Made by a program: the position numbers and the translations under genes. 64,000 nt of DNA from the NCBI GenBank assembly GCA_911728435.2, contig OU452198.1, positions 17,952,001 to 18,016,000 of the forward strand, given 5' to 3'. The DNA is from Apoderus coryli (taxonomy: Eukaryota > Arthropoda > Insecta > Coleoptera > Attelabidae). This document shows positions 23,326-33,503 of this stretch, piece by piece; position 1 is the first letter of the stretch, and each line of letters starts with the position of its first letter. The notes under the pieces were generated by a model. It had not been told where the DNA came from. It searched no databases and saw only the letters and a list, made by a program, of their open reading frames with translations.

Positions 23326-23874
23326 GGTTCAGATAAAAAAACGTAAGCACCACAGGGACCCCCAAATCTTGTCTACCCCTTCTAGAAAAAATTACTAGAA
23401 TAGAGACAAACACTATTTGTCATTTAAATAAAAATATATTGTATGTTAGCAAAGTTTATTAGTTATTTTAGTAATGTAGAAAAATTTACTGGATAGACAT
23501 TAAACGAGTATCATCACTAAAATAACTAGTAAACTTTGCTAGCATACAATATACTTTTATTTAAATGACAAATAGTGTTTGTCTCTCCCAGACAAGGAGC
23601 ATATGTAAACTATTCAAGAATATTATCTAAATGACATAATGTCTATCCAGTAAATTTTTCTACATTACTAAAATTACTAATAAACTTTGCTGGCATACAA
23701 TATATTTTTATTTAAATGACAAAAAGTGTTTGTCTCTTTTAGACAAGAAGCATATGTAAACTATTCAAGAATATTATCTAAATGACATAATGTCTATCCA
23801 GTAAATTTTTCTAGAAGGGGTAGACAAGGTTTTGGCTGTCCCTGTGGTGCTTACGTTTTTTATCTATCTGAACC
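23326..23874. mobile_element. MITE with TIRs and an internal duplication
   Basis: The left end ggttcagataaaaaaacgta then agcaccacagggac is matched, inverted, by gtccctgtggtgcttacgtt and tctgaacc ending at 23874. Inside, a block of about 95 bp (tgtttgtctct, agacaag, gcatatgtaaactattcaag, aatgacataatgtctatcc) is repeated directly at about 23569 and 23720, and part of it inverted near 23400-23500. Non-coding. Confidence 0.75.
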
Positions 23875-23879
23875 AAGGT

Positions 23880-24366
23880 TTTTTTTTCTGTGTATAAAGG
23901 GAGGACAAACATCCGTCGGCAATCAATTCTAGGGTTCTCGCCTAATTCTCCAGAAAGTTAAATATACCTCTAGAGTTGTCTGCCTATATGTTTGGCCATA
24001 CCCTCAAGTATCGGGTAATCGGTTTTGTCAAAAAAAATTTAAGCAAAAATATATACGATCTTTTCAATGTTTAAACAATTTTGATAGATCATATGCGTTA
24101 AGGACTAGTTTGACTTTACCAAGTGCAACTCTGTTCTTTTAAAGCATTTGTAGTATGGCTAAAAAATTGTTTTCCCTTATGTGTTCGCAATTCCCCGTAG
24201 TTTCCCTAGCCATATTTCATCAGCCGATTGGGTATGACCAACAAGGTTTGTGTGGTCCATATTTCTGTCTTTGATTACCTTGTAGTATCCGAAACTCATT
24301 TTGCTCTCTTTCAGACGCATCAAAGTTGAGATGTAAAATATTCAGTAATTAATAAACAAATTATAC
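23880..24366. other. Intron 1, unassigned part next to exon 1
   Basis: AT-rich; no gene, repeat or RNA signal recognised. Confidence 0.4.
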
Positions 24367-24370
24367 CTGC

Positions 24371-24747
24371 CTGTGAAATTTGTCAGCCGCCCATCCCATG
24401 AAAACACCAGCTATAGTAAACACAGCAATAAAACTGGGCCCAGCCAGCACTTGATAATCCAAACCTAACCCATTATATGTCCATTCACAGTACCCCGTTC
24501 CGTTTATGTTATATGACAAACATGTTTCTGAATCGTTGGCTGTTGGACATAAAAAAGGAAGTTGACTAGTATGTAGTTCTGATACATTAAGTTGGCAAGA
24601 TATGTCGCCATAATGGAGATCCATTGCAATTGCTTTGCTTGTAACACCAATGAGATAATGGCCTAGTTCCCCTAAGACGTAACCTATGGAAACCACTGCC
24701 AGCACATAGGGTTGATACAGGAAAGCAAGTCTTTCAGAGAGTTGCAT
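24371..24747 (-). CDS. Spinster-like MFS transporter, exon 1 (first coding)
   Basis: ATG at 24747 in the context tcaaaATG, 11 nt after an acceptor (tattgtttcag), so there is an upstream exon, probably 5' UTR. Residues 1-126: helix 1 (YVLAVVSIGYVLGELGHYLI, about 14-35), then a luminal/extracellular loop of about 60 residues with four cysteines (51, 67, 76, 87) and three N-glycosylation sequons (N54VS, N71DS, N82GT). Helix 2 follows (VLAGPSFIAVFTIAGVFMGW) and the loop ADKFHR. The exon is placed to end at 24371 (cacag|gcaggt), a GC donor, because only this gives DKFHRVKML in frame with exon 2. The neighbouring GT at 24366-24365 would shift the frame into an immediate stop. Confidence 0.8.
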
Positions 24748-24849
24748 TTTGAGGAAATCTGAAACAATATAAATAATAATGTTTATAAAGTCATCAAATA
24801 GGTAAATCAGATACAGTACCAAGTAATATTGTAAAATACACTTCATAAT

Positions 24850-26100
24850 ACTAGAGTACTAAATCAAATTCTCTGCTAAGTTGAACCACAATAAGACGCA
24901 ACAAAATATTAGCAACTACAAACGAAATGTAGAGTTTCTTGTGCGTAGGATCCGAATGTCCCGAATAATGACAAATCAAACTCTGCTAATATACCGAAAG
25001 TGCATAGCACATACGTTTTACTTTCCCGAACCAGGCAAAATATTATTATGAGCGCACTAAAAAAAAAAATTAATAAGACAAAACGTGTTAGCGCTTATTC
25101 ACTCTACTCTTCAACGAAAACAGGGTAAAGTTGGGCATGGATTTCTCAGAATTAAAAAAAGTAAAATATGCCATGTGTTTTAACATACGTTTAAATAGTC
25201 AGCGCAGGGAAACGTTTACTTTTTTTTATGCTTCTTTGAAGGGAAACATTTTTAAATTAGTTCCCAACTTTTTTTATTAAAGTAAAGTCATTAGAAAAGA
25301 AAATTTGAATCTTATTTTTATGGAATCTACTCGCTTAAACAACATACAAACTTACAACGTTCGGGTGCCAGACTGTTCTTGAAATTATCGCTATCCTACA
25401 CCTTGTACTCATTATTCGCGCAATACCTTAATTAAACCGACATCAATTTACACCCGACACACGCGCAGATGCTTAATTAAACACAAACTTCATTTACCCA
25501 AGTTTATTTTATTTTTGCTAAAATAATTTGTTTGTTGAAAAAATTCCATATTATTTATATTTCATTCCATTCAAATGAATCAAAATCTGGCAACAATCAA
25601 GGAAATATGAGAAATTCGCGGATGCCAAACTTTATTTGAATATTTTCACCATAAACATATTCCAGCACATTTTCCTCAACAAATACACACATTACGTAAT
25701 ATATTTACACATGGAACATGATTGGATACTTCATTTTTCAACAAATTTCATTTACTCAACTACCACAATAATATAGCAAATATTAAAACATTATTATATC
25801 TAAAAAAAATCATAATTTATGCGTATTTTTATTTTAATACTATTCACATGAACTAAATGTGGCAGAATTGTTTTTAAATGACACAAGTTGACACATTTGG
25901 CATTCGAATATTGATTTTTTACTGCCTTCACCATCTACGTTCCGGACGTCATCATTTAAAAACACCAACCTGTTGTGTAAACGTTTAGTCTGGTAATCGT
26001 AAAGTTGCAAGTTCAAAACAGAGTCCTGGAACTGTTTTTATTATTATTGAAATTGTAGCCCCTCTGCACATATTGTTACTCGAACGTATAACTTTAATTT
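24850..26100. other. Unassigned flank upstream of the transporter exon 1
   Basis: Holds presumably the 5' UTR/promoter region of the transporter, but no clear core-promoter element. At 25018-25066 a fragment (actttcccg, then gagcgcactaaaaaaaa) matches the start of the dispersed family seen at 29070-29430 and 59060-59440. Confidence 0.3.
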
Positions 26101-26239
26101 GACAGGGATGCTAGAAATGTCAACTTTCTGTCACTAATTACAAGAAATATATCATTATATTCTTTCTTTCATTATTAGAGATGCAAGAAATGTATCCCAA
26201 TTTCTTTCAAAGGTTGAACTGTTGTCTCGAGGATTGCAA

Positions 26240-26590
26240 CTTAGTCTATTGTCCGCTTATATTGATATAAAGACGTATATAACTATTTTGAAGTCTCCTG
26301 AGATGACCAAGATCATTTCCAGCAGTCTGTCCATCTGTATGCATGCTTCCACGATAGCGCTTAAACGCTTCAACCAATTGAGCTAAATTTTGGTTTGGGG
26401 GAATTGTTTTTGGTTAAAATCGCTTTTACCTTGTGATAAGCGTGCACACAACCCCCAAATTCTTAAATAGCTGTAGGGGTCGAGTGGTACATGGCTTTCA
26501 AATGCACTTTTTATGCTATTTTGAAATTGACCTCAATAGTTCTCGAGAAATGTCATCAATTAGGTAGTTGGTAATTAGTTAGTTTATTGG
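26240..26590 (+). repeat. Dispersed repeat family, plus-strand copy
   Basis: Shares gtatataactattttgaagt, cttcaaccaattgagctaaa, aattttggt, taggggtcgagtggtac with 59100-59440 (+) and with the inverted copy at 35755-35935. The interior varies. The right end runs into an (at)n stretch at the start of the next element. Confidence 0.65.
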
Positions 26591-26608
26591 AAATAATACA
26601 AATATATA

Positions 26609-29055
26609 TATATACATTTTTGATAGGAAACACCGATTTCTAGAGGAGAGAATCTAACCTACATGTCACGAGCTCGATTTTCAAACGAAATCAAATGCCG
26701 AAAACCGCACCTCGATATCTTGAACCGTTTAAAAGATACAAGGTGGTTTTGACTTTTGTGCATCTTTAAGCTACCCCTGTAACTTATTTATTTATGATTA
26801 TTTTTTGTTTCTGTGAAAAAATTCGCAAGGCACTTTTTTGAGAGGAATCCAGTGGTGTCTCTAGTTTTTTTTTAAAAGTGGTGTTGAAACTATGACATAA
26901 ACTTGTAATTTTTCTTATGGACTCCCTGTATATTTTTGCATATTCGTTTTAGCAATTAAATTACCTTTCCAAATATATTATATAATACTTGCCACTTATC
27001 TTTTTAAACTTTTGTTTTATTAATGTTAGATGCGTCTTTGAAAATTTATCTTGAAAGAAAAAAAAAAACAATATAATAAATTAATTTAATCAATTTAATA
27101 GAAAATAACAAGAGCAAAGAGCATATCATTTAATAAAGCAAAAAGATTACCCAACCAACCCAACCCGTTTCTTTTGTTGAGGGCGCATACGCTAACAGAA
27201 CAAGAGGCCCTCATGAACCGCCCTTTGTGAATTTGGCACCGCCATCTTGGCATAACTTCGAATTCACAGGCTGTCTTTTTTATTCTCTAGTGGAAGCTGT
27301 TATCGTGTAGCTATTTATTTCCCGGTGTGCGGGTGATGTTGTTCCCTACGTACCCTTCCTGTTCTTTTTAAATGTTTATGGGTTCAAATTTCTATGTCTT
27401 CCTAGGTATCTTTCGTCTTGTTCTTTAATTGTCATTATTTCTTTGATTAGTCCAAAACAGGTGTTCAAATTGAATACCATTTAAATTAAACCATATTTGA
27501 CTGCGCTTCTGTGCATATGATTAACAGCATTGATTAATTCTACCGCAGATATAAAATCAAAAGAATATCGCGCTGCTGCTTCGAACGCATCTCGAGAATT
27601 AGGATTCCGCTTATATCTGAGGTCTCTTATTCTTCCCCAAAGGTAAAAATCCAGAGGCGTTAGATCGGGGGACTTTGCGGGCCAATGAACAGTGCCCCGG
27701 TTGCCAAGCCAACTGTCCCTAAATTGTTGGTTTAAAAATGTCCTTATAATCTGCGATATGACACGGCGCCCCGTCTTTTTGGAAGTATACGTTTTCAATT
27801 TCCGTTAATGGCAAATCATCAATAACTGGTTCAACAAATTCCCGTAATATTTCCAGATATCGCGCTGCTGTAAGGCTACCCTCAAAGATATACGGACCAA
27901 TAAATCTCTGAAAATACCGACCCAAACGTTAAAGCTGTATCGGCCCTGATTCTGTGTCTCCATCGTAATATGTGGATTTTCCAAAGTCCAATTGTAGGAA
28001 TTGTATCTGTTGAAAATACCAGCGCTGCCTATGCACGCTTCATCATTCCATATAATGTTCTGAGCTACATTCCGGTTTTCAGCATATTTGCTTAAATAGC
28101 ATTGGCAGAAGTCGAGCCTGAATTGTGGGTCATTTGGTTGCAGCTTGGGAATCTTTCTCACTCTATAGGGTTTGAATTTATTGATATTCAGTATTCGCAA
28201 AGCAGTAGTTTTTGGTATACCTGTATTCAACTGCATTTTACGTAATGAAAGATTTGTTCGATTTTGAATTTCCCCTAAAACAGTTATTTCTTCTACTTCA
28301 CTGTCCCTATTTCGAGCTTGGTATGTTCTTGGTCTTGGTTTTTAAAAACGCACGCTGCAAACGGGAAAACAAATTCCGAAAGGGTTGTCTTCTTTCAGGG
28401 TAGCGGTCAAAGTAAAGATTGCTGGTGGCCTGAGCATCTTCATGTGATTCCCAATAACACGTTAACATGTCATATTTTTCGTAGTTCTCATACATATTTA
28501 AAAAACAGGAAAATCTTGTTTCAATTCAAAGCTTGGATTTGAATGAAAAAATATTAATTGTCTGACAGCGACTGTTGGTTGCTAAAGTTACTTCGCTATG
28601 TTTTTGCGGCATGTCACGCCAAATTTTCAAAGACGCGTCTAACATTATTTGAAAACATTAATAAAACAAAAGTTTTAAAAGATAAGTGGCAAGTATTATA
28701 TATATTTGGAAAGGTAATTTAATTTCTAAAACGAATATGCAAAAATATACAGGGTAGTCCAGAAGAAAAATTACAAGTTTATGTCAAAGTTTCAACACCA
28801 GTCTTTAAAAAAAACTAGAGACACCACTGGATTCCCCTCAAAAAAGTGCCGTGCGAATGTTTTCACAGAAACAAAAAATAATCATAAATAAATAAGTTAC
28901 AGGGCTAGGTTAAAAATGCACAAAAGTCAAAACCACCCTGTATCTTTTAAACGGTTTAAGATATCGAGGTGCGGTTTTCGGTATTTGATTTCGTTTGAAA
29001 ATCGAGCTCGTGACGTAGAAATCGGTGTTTCCTATCAAAAGTGTCTAATTTGGAC
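26609..29055 (-). mobile_element. Tc1/mariner-like element with ~430-bp TIRs
   Basis: 26609-27050 and 28622-29055 are inverted copies with only scattered differences. They contain gataggaaacaccgatttct, acgagctcgattttcaaacg and acaggg near the inner part. Between them, on the minus strand, is a transposase relic. A second copy of the left TIR at 61401-61788 shows that the true end is agggtagtccaaattggaca. Here the left end has been overwritten by an (ta)n run, so about 15 bp are lost. TIRs this long are unusual for classical mariner (about 30 bp). Confidence 0.85.
27481..28495 (-). pseudogene. Mariner-like transposase, frameshifted
   Basis: N-terminus at 28495: YEKYDMLTCYWESHEDAQAT and YFDRYPERRQPFRNLFSRL, matching a helix-turn-helix domain common at the start of such insect transposases (DUF4817-type). 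After a frame change: LNTGIPKTTALRILNINKF, a second HTH. The catalytic core is recognisable: IIWNDEACI (first Asp), NVWVGIF, FQKDGAPCH (second Asp), PAKSPDLTPLDFYLWG (third acid and the conserved P-D-L-x-P-x-D/N). At least three frame breaks (near 28300, 27900 and 27740) disable it. It would have cut and pasted its own element. Confidence 0.85.
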
Positions 29056-29069
29056 CATCGTTTACGTAT

Positions 29070-29430
29070 TACGTATAGAGACAGACTATGCGATTCGAAA
29101 AAATCGGTTGTGTCGCCCCAAAACTATCTCGACATGATATACCTGATATAATCAAAAATATATGACCTGCGTAACGAAACAGAATTTTAATAATTATTAT
29201 TATAATTGTATGATTTTCATTATTTCCAATAAACTAACGTAACAAATTAATTAACGACTTTACTCAACAACGAAATCAATAAAAAAATATGGCCGAAGCA
29301 GAAATTCGAACCCATACCTTCTGCATACAAAGCAAATTAAAATTTAATCTATTCAAAATAGTTATATCCGACTTTATCTCCACTTTTTTTTTAGCGCGTT
29401 CACAATACTTTCCCTGTGCGGGAAAGTTAA
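29070..29430 (-). repeat. Dispersed repeat with tRNA-like module, copy 1
   Basis: On the minus strand it starts with the small hairpin tttcccgcacagggaaa (near 29415). It then gives gcgctaaaaaaaa, a degenerate tRNA-like block with ggtatgggttcgaatttc (B-box like), and ends in ggggcgacacaaccgatttt. Relative to 35455-35940 the middle part is missing. From 29430 to 29990 no other feature is recognised. Confidence 0.6.
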
Positions 29431-29989
29431 AATTTAAGACACTAGGATCCAAAAATGTATGACATCTCTATCCCAAAGCTCTTGACTTGATTTTGGTACA
29501 AGCATTATGTATACTATAGCGCGCATCTGATTGTCAGGCTCTATCTGACGTTGTTTATTTTAAATAAACAAACTGTTGAAAGTATTTTTAATAACTTTAT
29601 GGACATCTGTTAACATAAAGCACAGTATAATAAATAATACAGTATTCTGACTTTCCGCTTGCGAGCCGTCCTGAACAATCAGGGAGGACATGTGTGTGCT
29701 GCAAAATGTTGTCCCAATAAGCGGTACACTTGCTCTAAACATTTTTTTCGCTTCCCCACAGATCCTGTTAGGTGAGTAATAAGTAAAAATAAAGATGGAT
29801 ACTAGATAATTTTACGTTTATAACAACTATTTGTATAACCGTAAAATTTATATTACGAAATGGCAGTATCTAATATATTTTTAAACTAAATGAAAGTAAA
29901 ACATAAACACAAGTTGTCTCGTGGCGAGCTAGCATGATAACGCACTCAGCTAGGGGTTATATTTTTGACAATATAAATATGGCCCTTGT

Positions 29990-30362
29990 TTGACTAAAAT
30001 TGCTGAGAACAGGATTCAGTTGATGCAGAATTCAGGCACACGGCTTCTATGTGGAATTCGTAGAGGTGATAAGATTAAGGAAATCGGCTGGTTAAAAATG
30101 AAACAACGTAGGATTTTCATTCACTAATTTTGACCAATAAAAATCTCAGATGGAAATAGGCGGAATACTTATATGAAAGATTGAAGTTCCGGGGATCGGT
30201 GTATGATGTGAATATTCCTCATAAAACTGTCATTACGCCACCGCTAGACTCAACATCAATCTTTGAGCGATCATTTTCCTATACGGTTTCAAAGTATTAC
30301 AACGCTCTACGGGAGAATATAAAAAGTTTACAGGGGTTTTCGTTTAAGAGCGCTATCTGACA
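29990..30362 (+). pseudogene. LINE ORF2 C-terminal fragment
   Basis: Pieces in shifting frames: IAENRIQLMQNSGTRLLCGI, RRGDKIKEIGWLKMKQRR, then IPHKTVITPPLDSTSIFERS, FSYTVSKYYNALRENIK and SFKSAI. This order (ALxRIQ-like, L-G-W-L, FERSF, LP-x-x-I-x-x) is the region after RT in jockey/CR1-type LINEs. Both ends are truncated and the frame is broken. 30363-30855 is empty apart from AT-rich DNA. Confidence 0.7.
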
Positions 30363-31314
30363 CGTAATAGAACAAATTAATTTGTAAAGATAAGCTACCT
30401 ACTTAATTTGGCCAGCGGTGTAAAACTATTTTCAGATAGGTTTAAGCTAAAATATAAGTTACGTTTAGGTTAAGTTAGGAAGCACTGCTTCAACTTTTAT
30501 AAAAATGTCTTTTTTACTAACAAAGTCTGTATTATTGTTGTGTTGTGTTCATTTATCTGATACCACCACTCAAGGCTGTCTTCAATCACTATGACACACC
30601 ACAAATATTTCTGAAATTGACAGCGTTATTATTATGTACTTAAATATTTTTACAAAAATGAAAATACAGTACTGTGGTTAGAAACCGAAAACTGTAATTA
30701 TTCTTAGTCAGGACCTGACTTGTAACCCAAAATTGGCGGCGGTACACGTCACAGTTTATTTCAAAGTGCCAACGTGGAGTCGGAATGCTGTACTTATTAA
30801 TGCTGTGCATAAAGTATATTGAGATATATAGTTATACATATTATACGATTGATAACACAGGCCAACAAAATGAAAAAAAAAATTTGGTGCCAGAAATCTA
30901 ACATCTGATTTTAGATGTTTTTAATGTGCTGATTCCAAAAATGCCACCAGATTTTTTCTATCAGCTCTAGTTTTTGAGATACACGTTACAGGTTAAATGA
31001 TATATTTTTTTCTGATAAAGGACAACAAATAAAGAGATAAATATGTACTTAATCGTCAAAATAGGAATTTCCCAGAATCTAATTAGCCAAATGGATACCT
31101 GGAATTGTCCCTGACCCAATGTTCCTATACTAGGAACTACTCAATACAATGCTCTTACTTACTTTTATACCTGTAATTGCCTATGACCCGATCCTTCTAT
31201 ACCTGCTTGGCTGTACTTGATTTAGTATATTACTGAGTTTTCCCAAGTAAAGTTGTGCTATCATTTTGTGTAAATTTTGGTCGTTTTGTAGTATCAAGAC
31301 ACTAAACTGAAACA

Positions 31315-33015
31315 ATGGCATCCACAAGCAGACGTACCTGTGTAAATCATCCCGATGTTTTTTGTTATGTGTGTGGTGAATACACTTTGAAAGAGAGCAG
31401 AAAAAGGATTTCTGACTTTGTGAAAAGAGCTTATCTTGCCTATTTTGGCGTTCATTTAGGAGATCAAGATAAATCTTGGGCCCCACATTTCATATGTAAA
31501 ACATGTGTTGAACATTTGCGACAGTGGACAACTGGAAAGAGGAAGTGCCTAAAGTTTGGTGTACCAATGGTTTGGAGAGAACCGCGGAACCATCATGACG
31601 ACTGCTATTTTTGTCTCGTTAATATTAAAGGCATAAATAGAAACAATAGACACAAATGGACATATCCTGATCTAGATTCTGCAAGAAGGCCTGTAGTGCA
31701 TTCGGAAGAAATACCCGTTCCATCATTCAGCAGTCTACCCAAACTGACAGAAGATGATACAGAAACATCAACGTCTGACGAAGTTAAAAGAATTCAATCA
31801 GAAAACGACAGCGATTTTGAAGCAGATTTAGCAACTCCGCAGTGTTTCAATCAAGAAGAACTAAACGATCTTATAAGAGACCTGAATCTCTCAAAGGAAT
31901 CCGCTGAATTACTTGCATCCAGATTAAAAGAAAAAAATCTACTTTGTCGAGGTACTAATATTACATTTTATCGTAAAAGAGATAAGGATCTGCTGCCTTT
32001 TTTCACTCAGGAAAATGACTTGGTATTCTGTAACAATATAAAAGGGCTCTTAGAAAAAATGGGTTTGCCTGAATACACTCCAGATGATTGGCGCCTTTTT
32101 ATTGACAGTTCAAAACGTAGTTTAAAATGTGTTCTTTTACATAACGGTAACAAATATGGCTCAATTCCTATTGGTCATTCTACTACCATGAAGGAAGAAT
32201 ATGAAACAATAGCATTAGTTTTGAGAAAAATTAAATACGAAGAACATCAGTGGTCAATTTGTGTTGATTTAAAAATGATTAACTTCCTCCTTGGACAGCA
32301 GAGTGGTTATACAAAATATCCTTGTTTTTTGTGCCTTTGGGACAGCAGAGCTAAAAATGAGCACTGGGTTAACAAAAATTGGCCTTCAAGAGATGTCATG
32401 ATTCAAGGAATACAAAACGTGATCAACGAACCTTTGGTTTCAAGAGAAAAAATCTTACTTCCGCCCTTGCATATCAAGCTAGGCCTAATGAAGCAATTTG
32501 TGAAGGCCTTAAATCGAGATGGAAATTGTTTTGGGTATTTGTCACGTAAATTTCCTGGCATTAGCACGGAAAAACTAAAAGCTGGTATATTTGATGGTCC
32601 TCAAATAAGGCAACTTGTTAAAGATCCACAATTCACCACATCAATGAACGAGACTGAATCTAACGCTTGGAGTTCATTTGTTCAAGTAGTACAAAATTTT
32701 CTTGGCAATCATAAAGCAGACAATTACGTAGAATTAGTGGAAACTATGCTTTCAAATTTTAATATTCTCGGCTGTAACATGAGTATAAAAGTTCACTACC
32801 TCCACAGCCACCTAGATCGTTTTCCAGAAAACTTAGGTGATTGTAGTGAAGAACAGGGGGAAAGATTCCACCAGGATATTAAAACTATGGAAGATCGTTA
32901 TCAAGGACGATGGGATAGCCACATGATGGCGGACTACTGCTGGAGCCTTCAGCGAGACTGCCCTAGTAAACTCCATTCTAGAAAATCGTATAAAAGAAAA
33001 TTTTTATGTGATTAG
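31315..33015 (+). CDS. 566-aa uncharacterised protein, probable DDE-type transposase
   Basis: Intact single-exon ORF with no stops or shifts. Residues 9-100 hold a cysteine/histidine-rich region: C9, H11, C17-x2-C20, C61-x2-C64, H93/H94, C97-x2-C100, likely zinc-binding and reminiscent of DNA-binding N-termini. 130-180 is acidic, Ser/Thr-rich linker. From 185: DLNLSKESAELLASRLKEKN (helical). The core has FIDSSKRSLK (D264), then CVDLK (D318), then CFLC (C337, C340), LPPLHIKLGLMKQF, then H494-x4-H499 and GDCSEEQGERFHQD (E512, E513, E516). This D - D - CxxC - HxxxxH - E order and spacing resembles the RNase-H-fold catalytic core of RAG1/Transib and related transposases. I recall this family as a frequent 'uncharacterised protein' in invertebrates. 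Function is inferred, not shown. Confidence 0.75.
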   Translation: MASTSRRTCVNHPDVFCYVCGEYTLKESRKRISDFVKRAYLAYFGVHLGDQDKSWAPHFICKTCVEHLRQWTTGKRKCLKFGVPMVWREPRNHHDDCYFCLVNIKGINRNNRHKWTYPDLDSARRPVVHSEEIPVPSFSSLPKLTEDDTETSTSDEVKRIQSENDSDFEADLATPQCFNQEELNDLIRDLNLSKESAELLASRLKEKNLLCRGTNITFYRKRDKDLLPFFTQENDLVFCNNIKGLLEKMGLPEYTPDDWRLFIDSSKRSLKCVLLHNGNKYGSIPIGHSTTMKEEYETIALVLRKIKYEEHQWSICVDLKMINFLLGQQSGYTKYPCFLCLWDSRAKNEHWVNKNWPSRDVMIQGIQNVINEPLVSREKILLPPLHIKLGLMKQFVKALNRDGNCFGYLSRKFPGISTEKLKAGIFDGPQIRQLVKDPQFTTSMNETESNAWSSFVQVVQNFLGNHKADNYVELVETMLSNFNILGCNMSIKVHYLHSHLDRFPENLGDCSEEQGERFHQDIKTMEDRYQGRWDSHMMADYCWSLQRDCPSKLHSRKSYKRKFLCD

Positions 33016-33048
33016 TGACTAATGTAATTATGTAAATTAAGTTTTTGC

Positions 33049-33054
33049 AATAAA
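33049..33054 (+). terminator. Polyadenylation signal of the 566-aa gene
   Basis: AATAAA lies 34 nt after the stop codon, inside the right TIR boundary, as expected of a self-contained element-encoded transcript. Confidence 0.6.
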
Positions 33055-33503
33055 TACTTAAATCCATGTGTCTTTGTTTTTTTTAACTGTCAATAGTAAT
33101 ATTATATATTATAACAGTTATAACGTAAATTATATACACAATTTTTTAAAAAATCTCAAAAACTAGATCTGATAGACAAAATCTGAGAACCTTTTTACAT
33201 TCTGCATCCAAAAATTACTCAGGAACAGTTAAAAAATCGCAGGCACCAAAATGTGTGTTGGCCTGTGTAATGAATGAATGATGACACTATTTGACATATT
33301 ATGACATAATATTAATCAATGAGGTATCTAGATATAATAGCTATGTCTACAAAAAATAGGAAAATGGGTGTCCCCTAATCCGCACGAAACTAATATTTTT
33401 GTTTAAGATTTTTAGACTTTCACACATATTTAGCACCTGGACTACGAGATAGTTTGTAGGAGTTACCATTGGAAAATGTTTTATTGTCATTAAAGCACTT
33501 TCT

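Larger units (their letters stand above)
9935..24747 (-). other. Gene span: spinster-like MFS transporter, six coding exons
   Basis: Joining 24747-24371, 20261-20041, 18000-17665, 13774-13562, 13498-13301 and 10131-9935 on the minus strand gives 1,542 nt, that is 513 codons plus stop, with every junction in phase. The product is a twelve-helix-type major facilitator. Family-level features are a cytoplasmic loop reading GWAADKFHRVKML between helices 2 and 3, then AAGESGCNPLATGILSD and NWGIYGGYGIAFPVGRYI, which resemble Spns/spinster-like insect transporters. Spinster relatives move lysolipids or other small molecules across lysosomal or plasma membranes; the substrate here cannot be told. An acceptor just before the start (tattgtttcag) indicates a further upstream, probably non-coding, exon. 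The introns are full of transposon remains. Confidence 0.85.
30856..33267 (+). mobile_element. Candidate undescribed DNA transposon with one 566-codon gene
   Basis: The left end cacaggccaacaaaatg at 30856 is matched, inverted, at 33267 (right end read inward: cacaggccaacacacatttt). About 80 bp further in, both sides carry the block agattttntctatcag, then a one-base variant and tctagtttttgagat. These are imperfect TIRs of roughly 105-130 bp. TAA lies directly outside both ends (30853-30855 and 33268-33270), a candidate 3-bp target duplication. The interior holds only the 566-codon ORF, a poly(A) signal and short UTRs. A 3-bp duplication and a CAC start are compatible with CACTA-like or Harbinger-like elements, but the protein fits neither on sight. 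Confidence 0.65.

Noticed and set aside
31181..31486. Minus-strand 101-codon frame over the start of the 566-aa gene
   Set aside because: Antisense shadow of a clearly coding frame.
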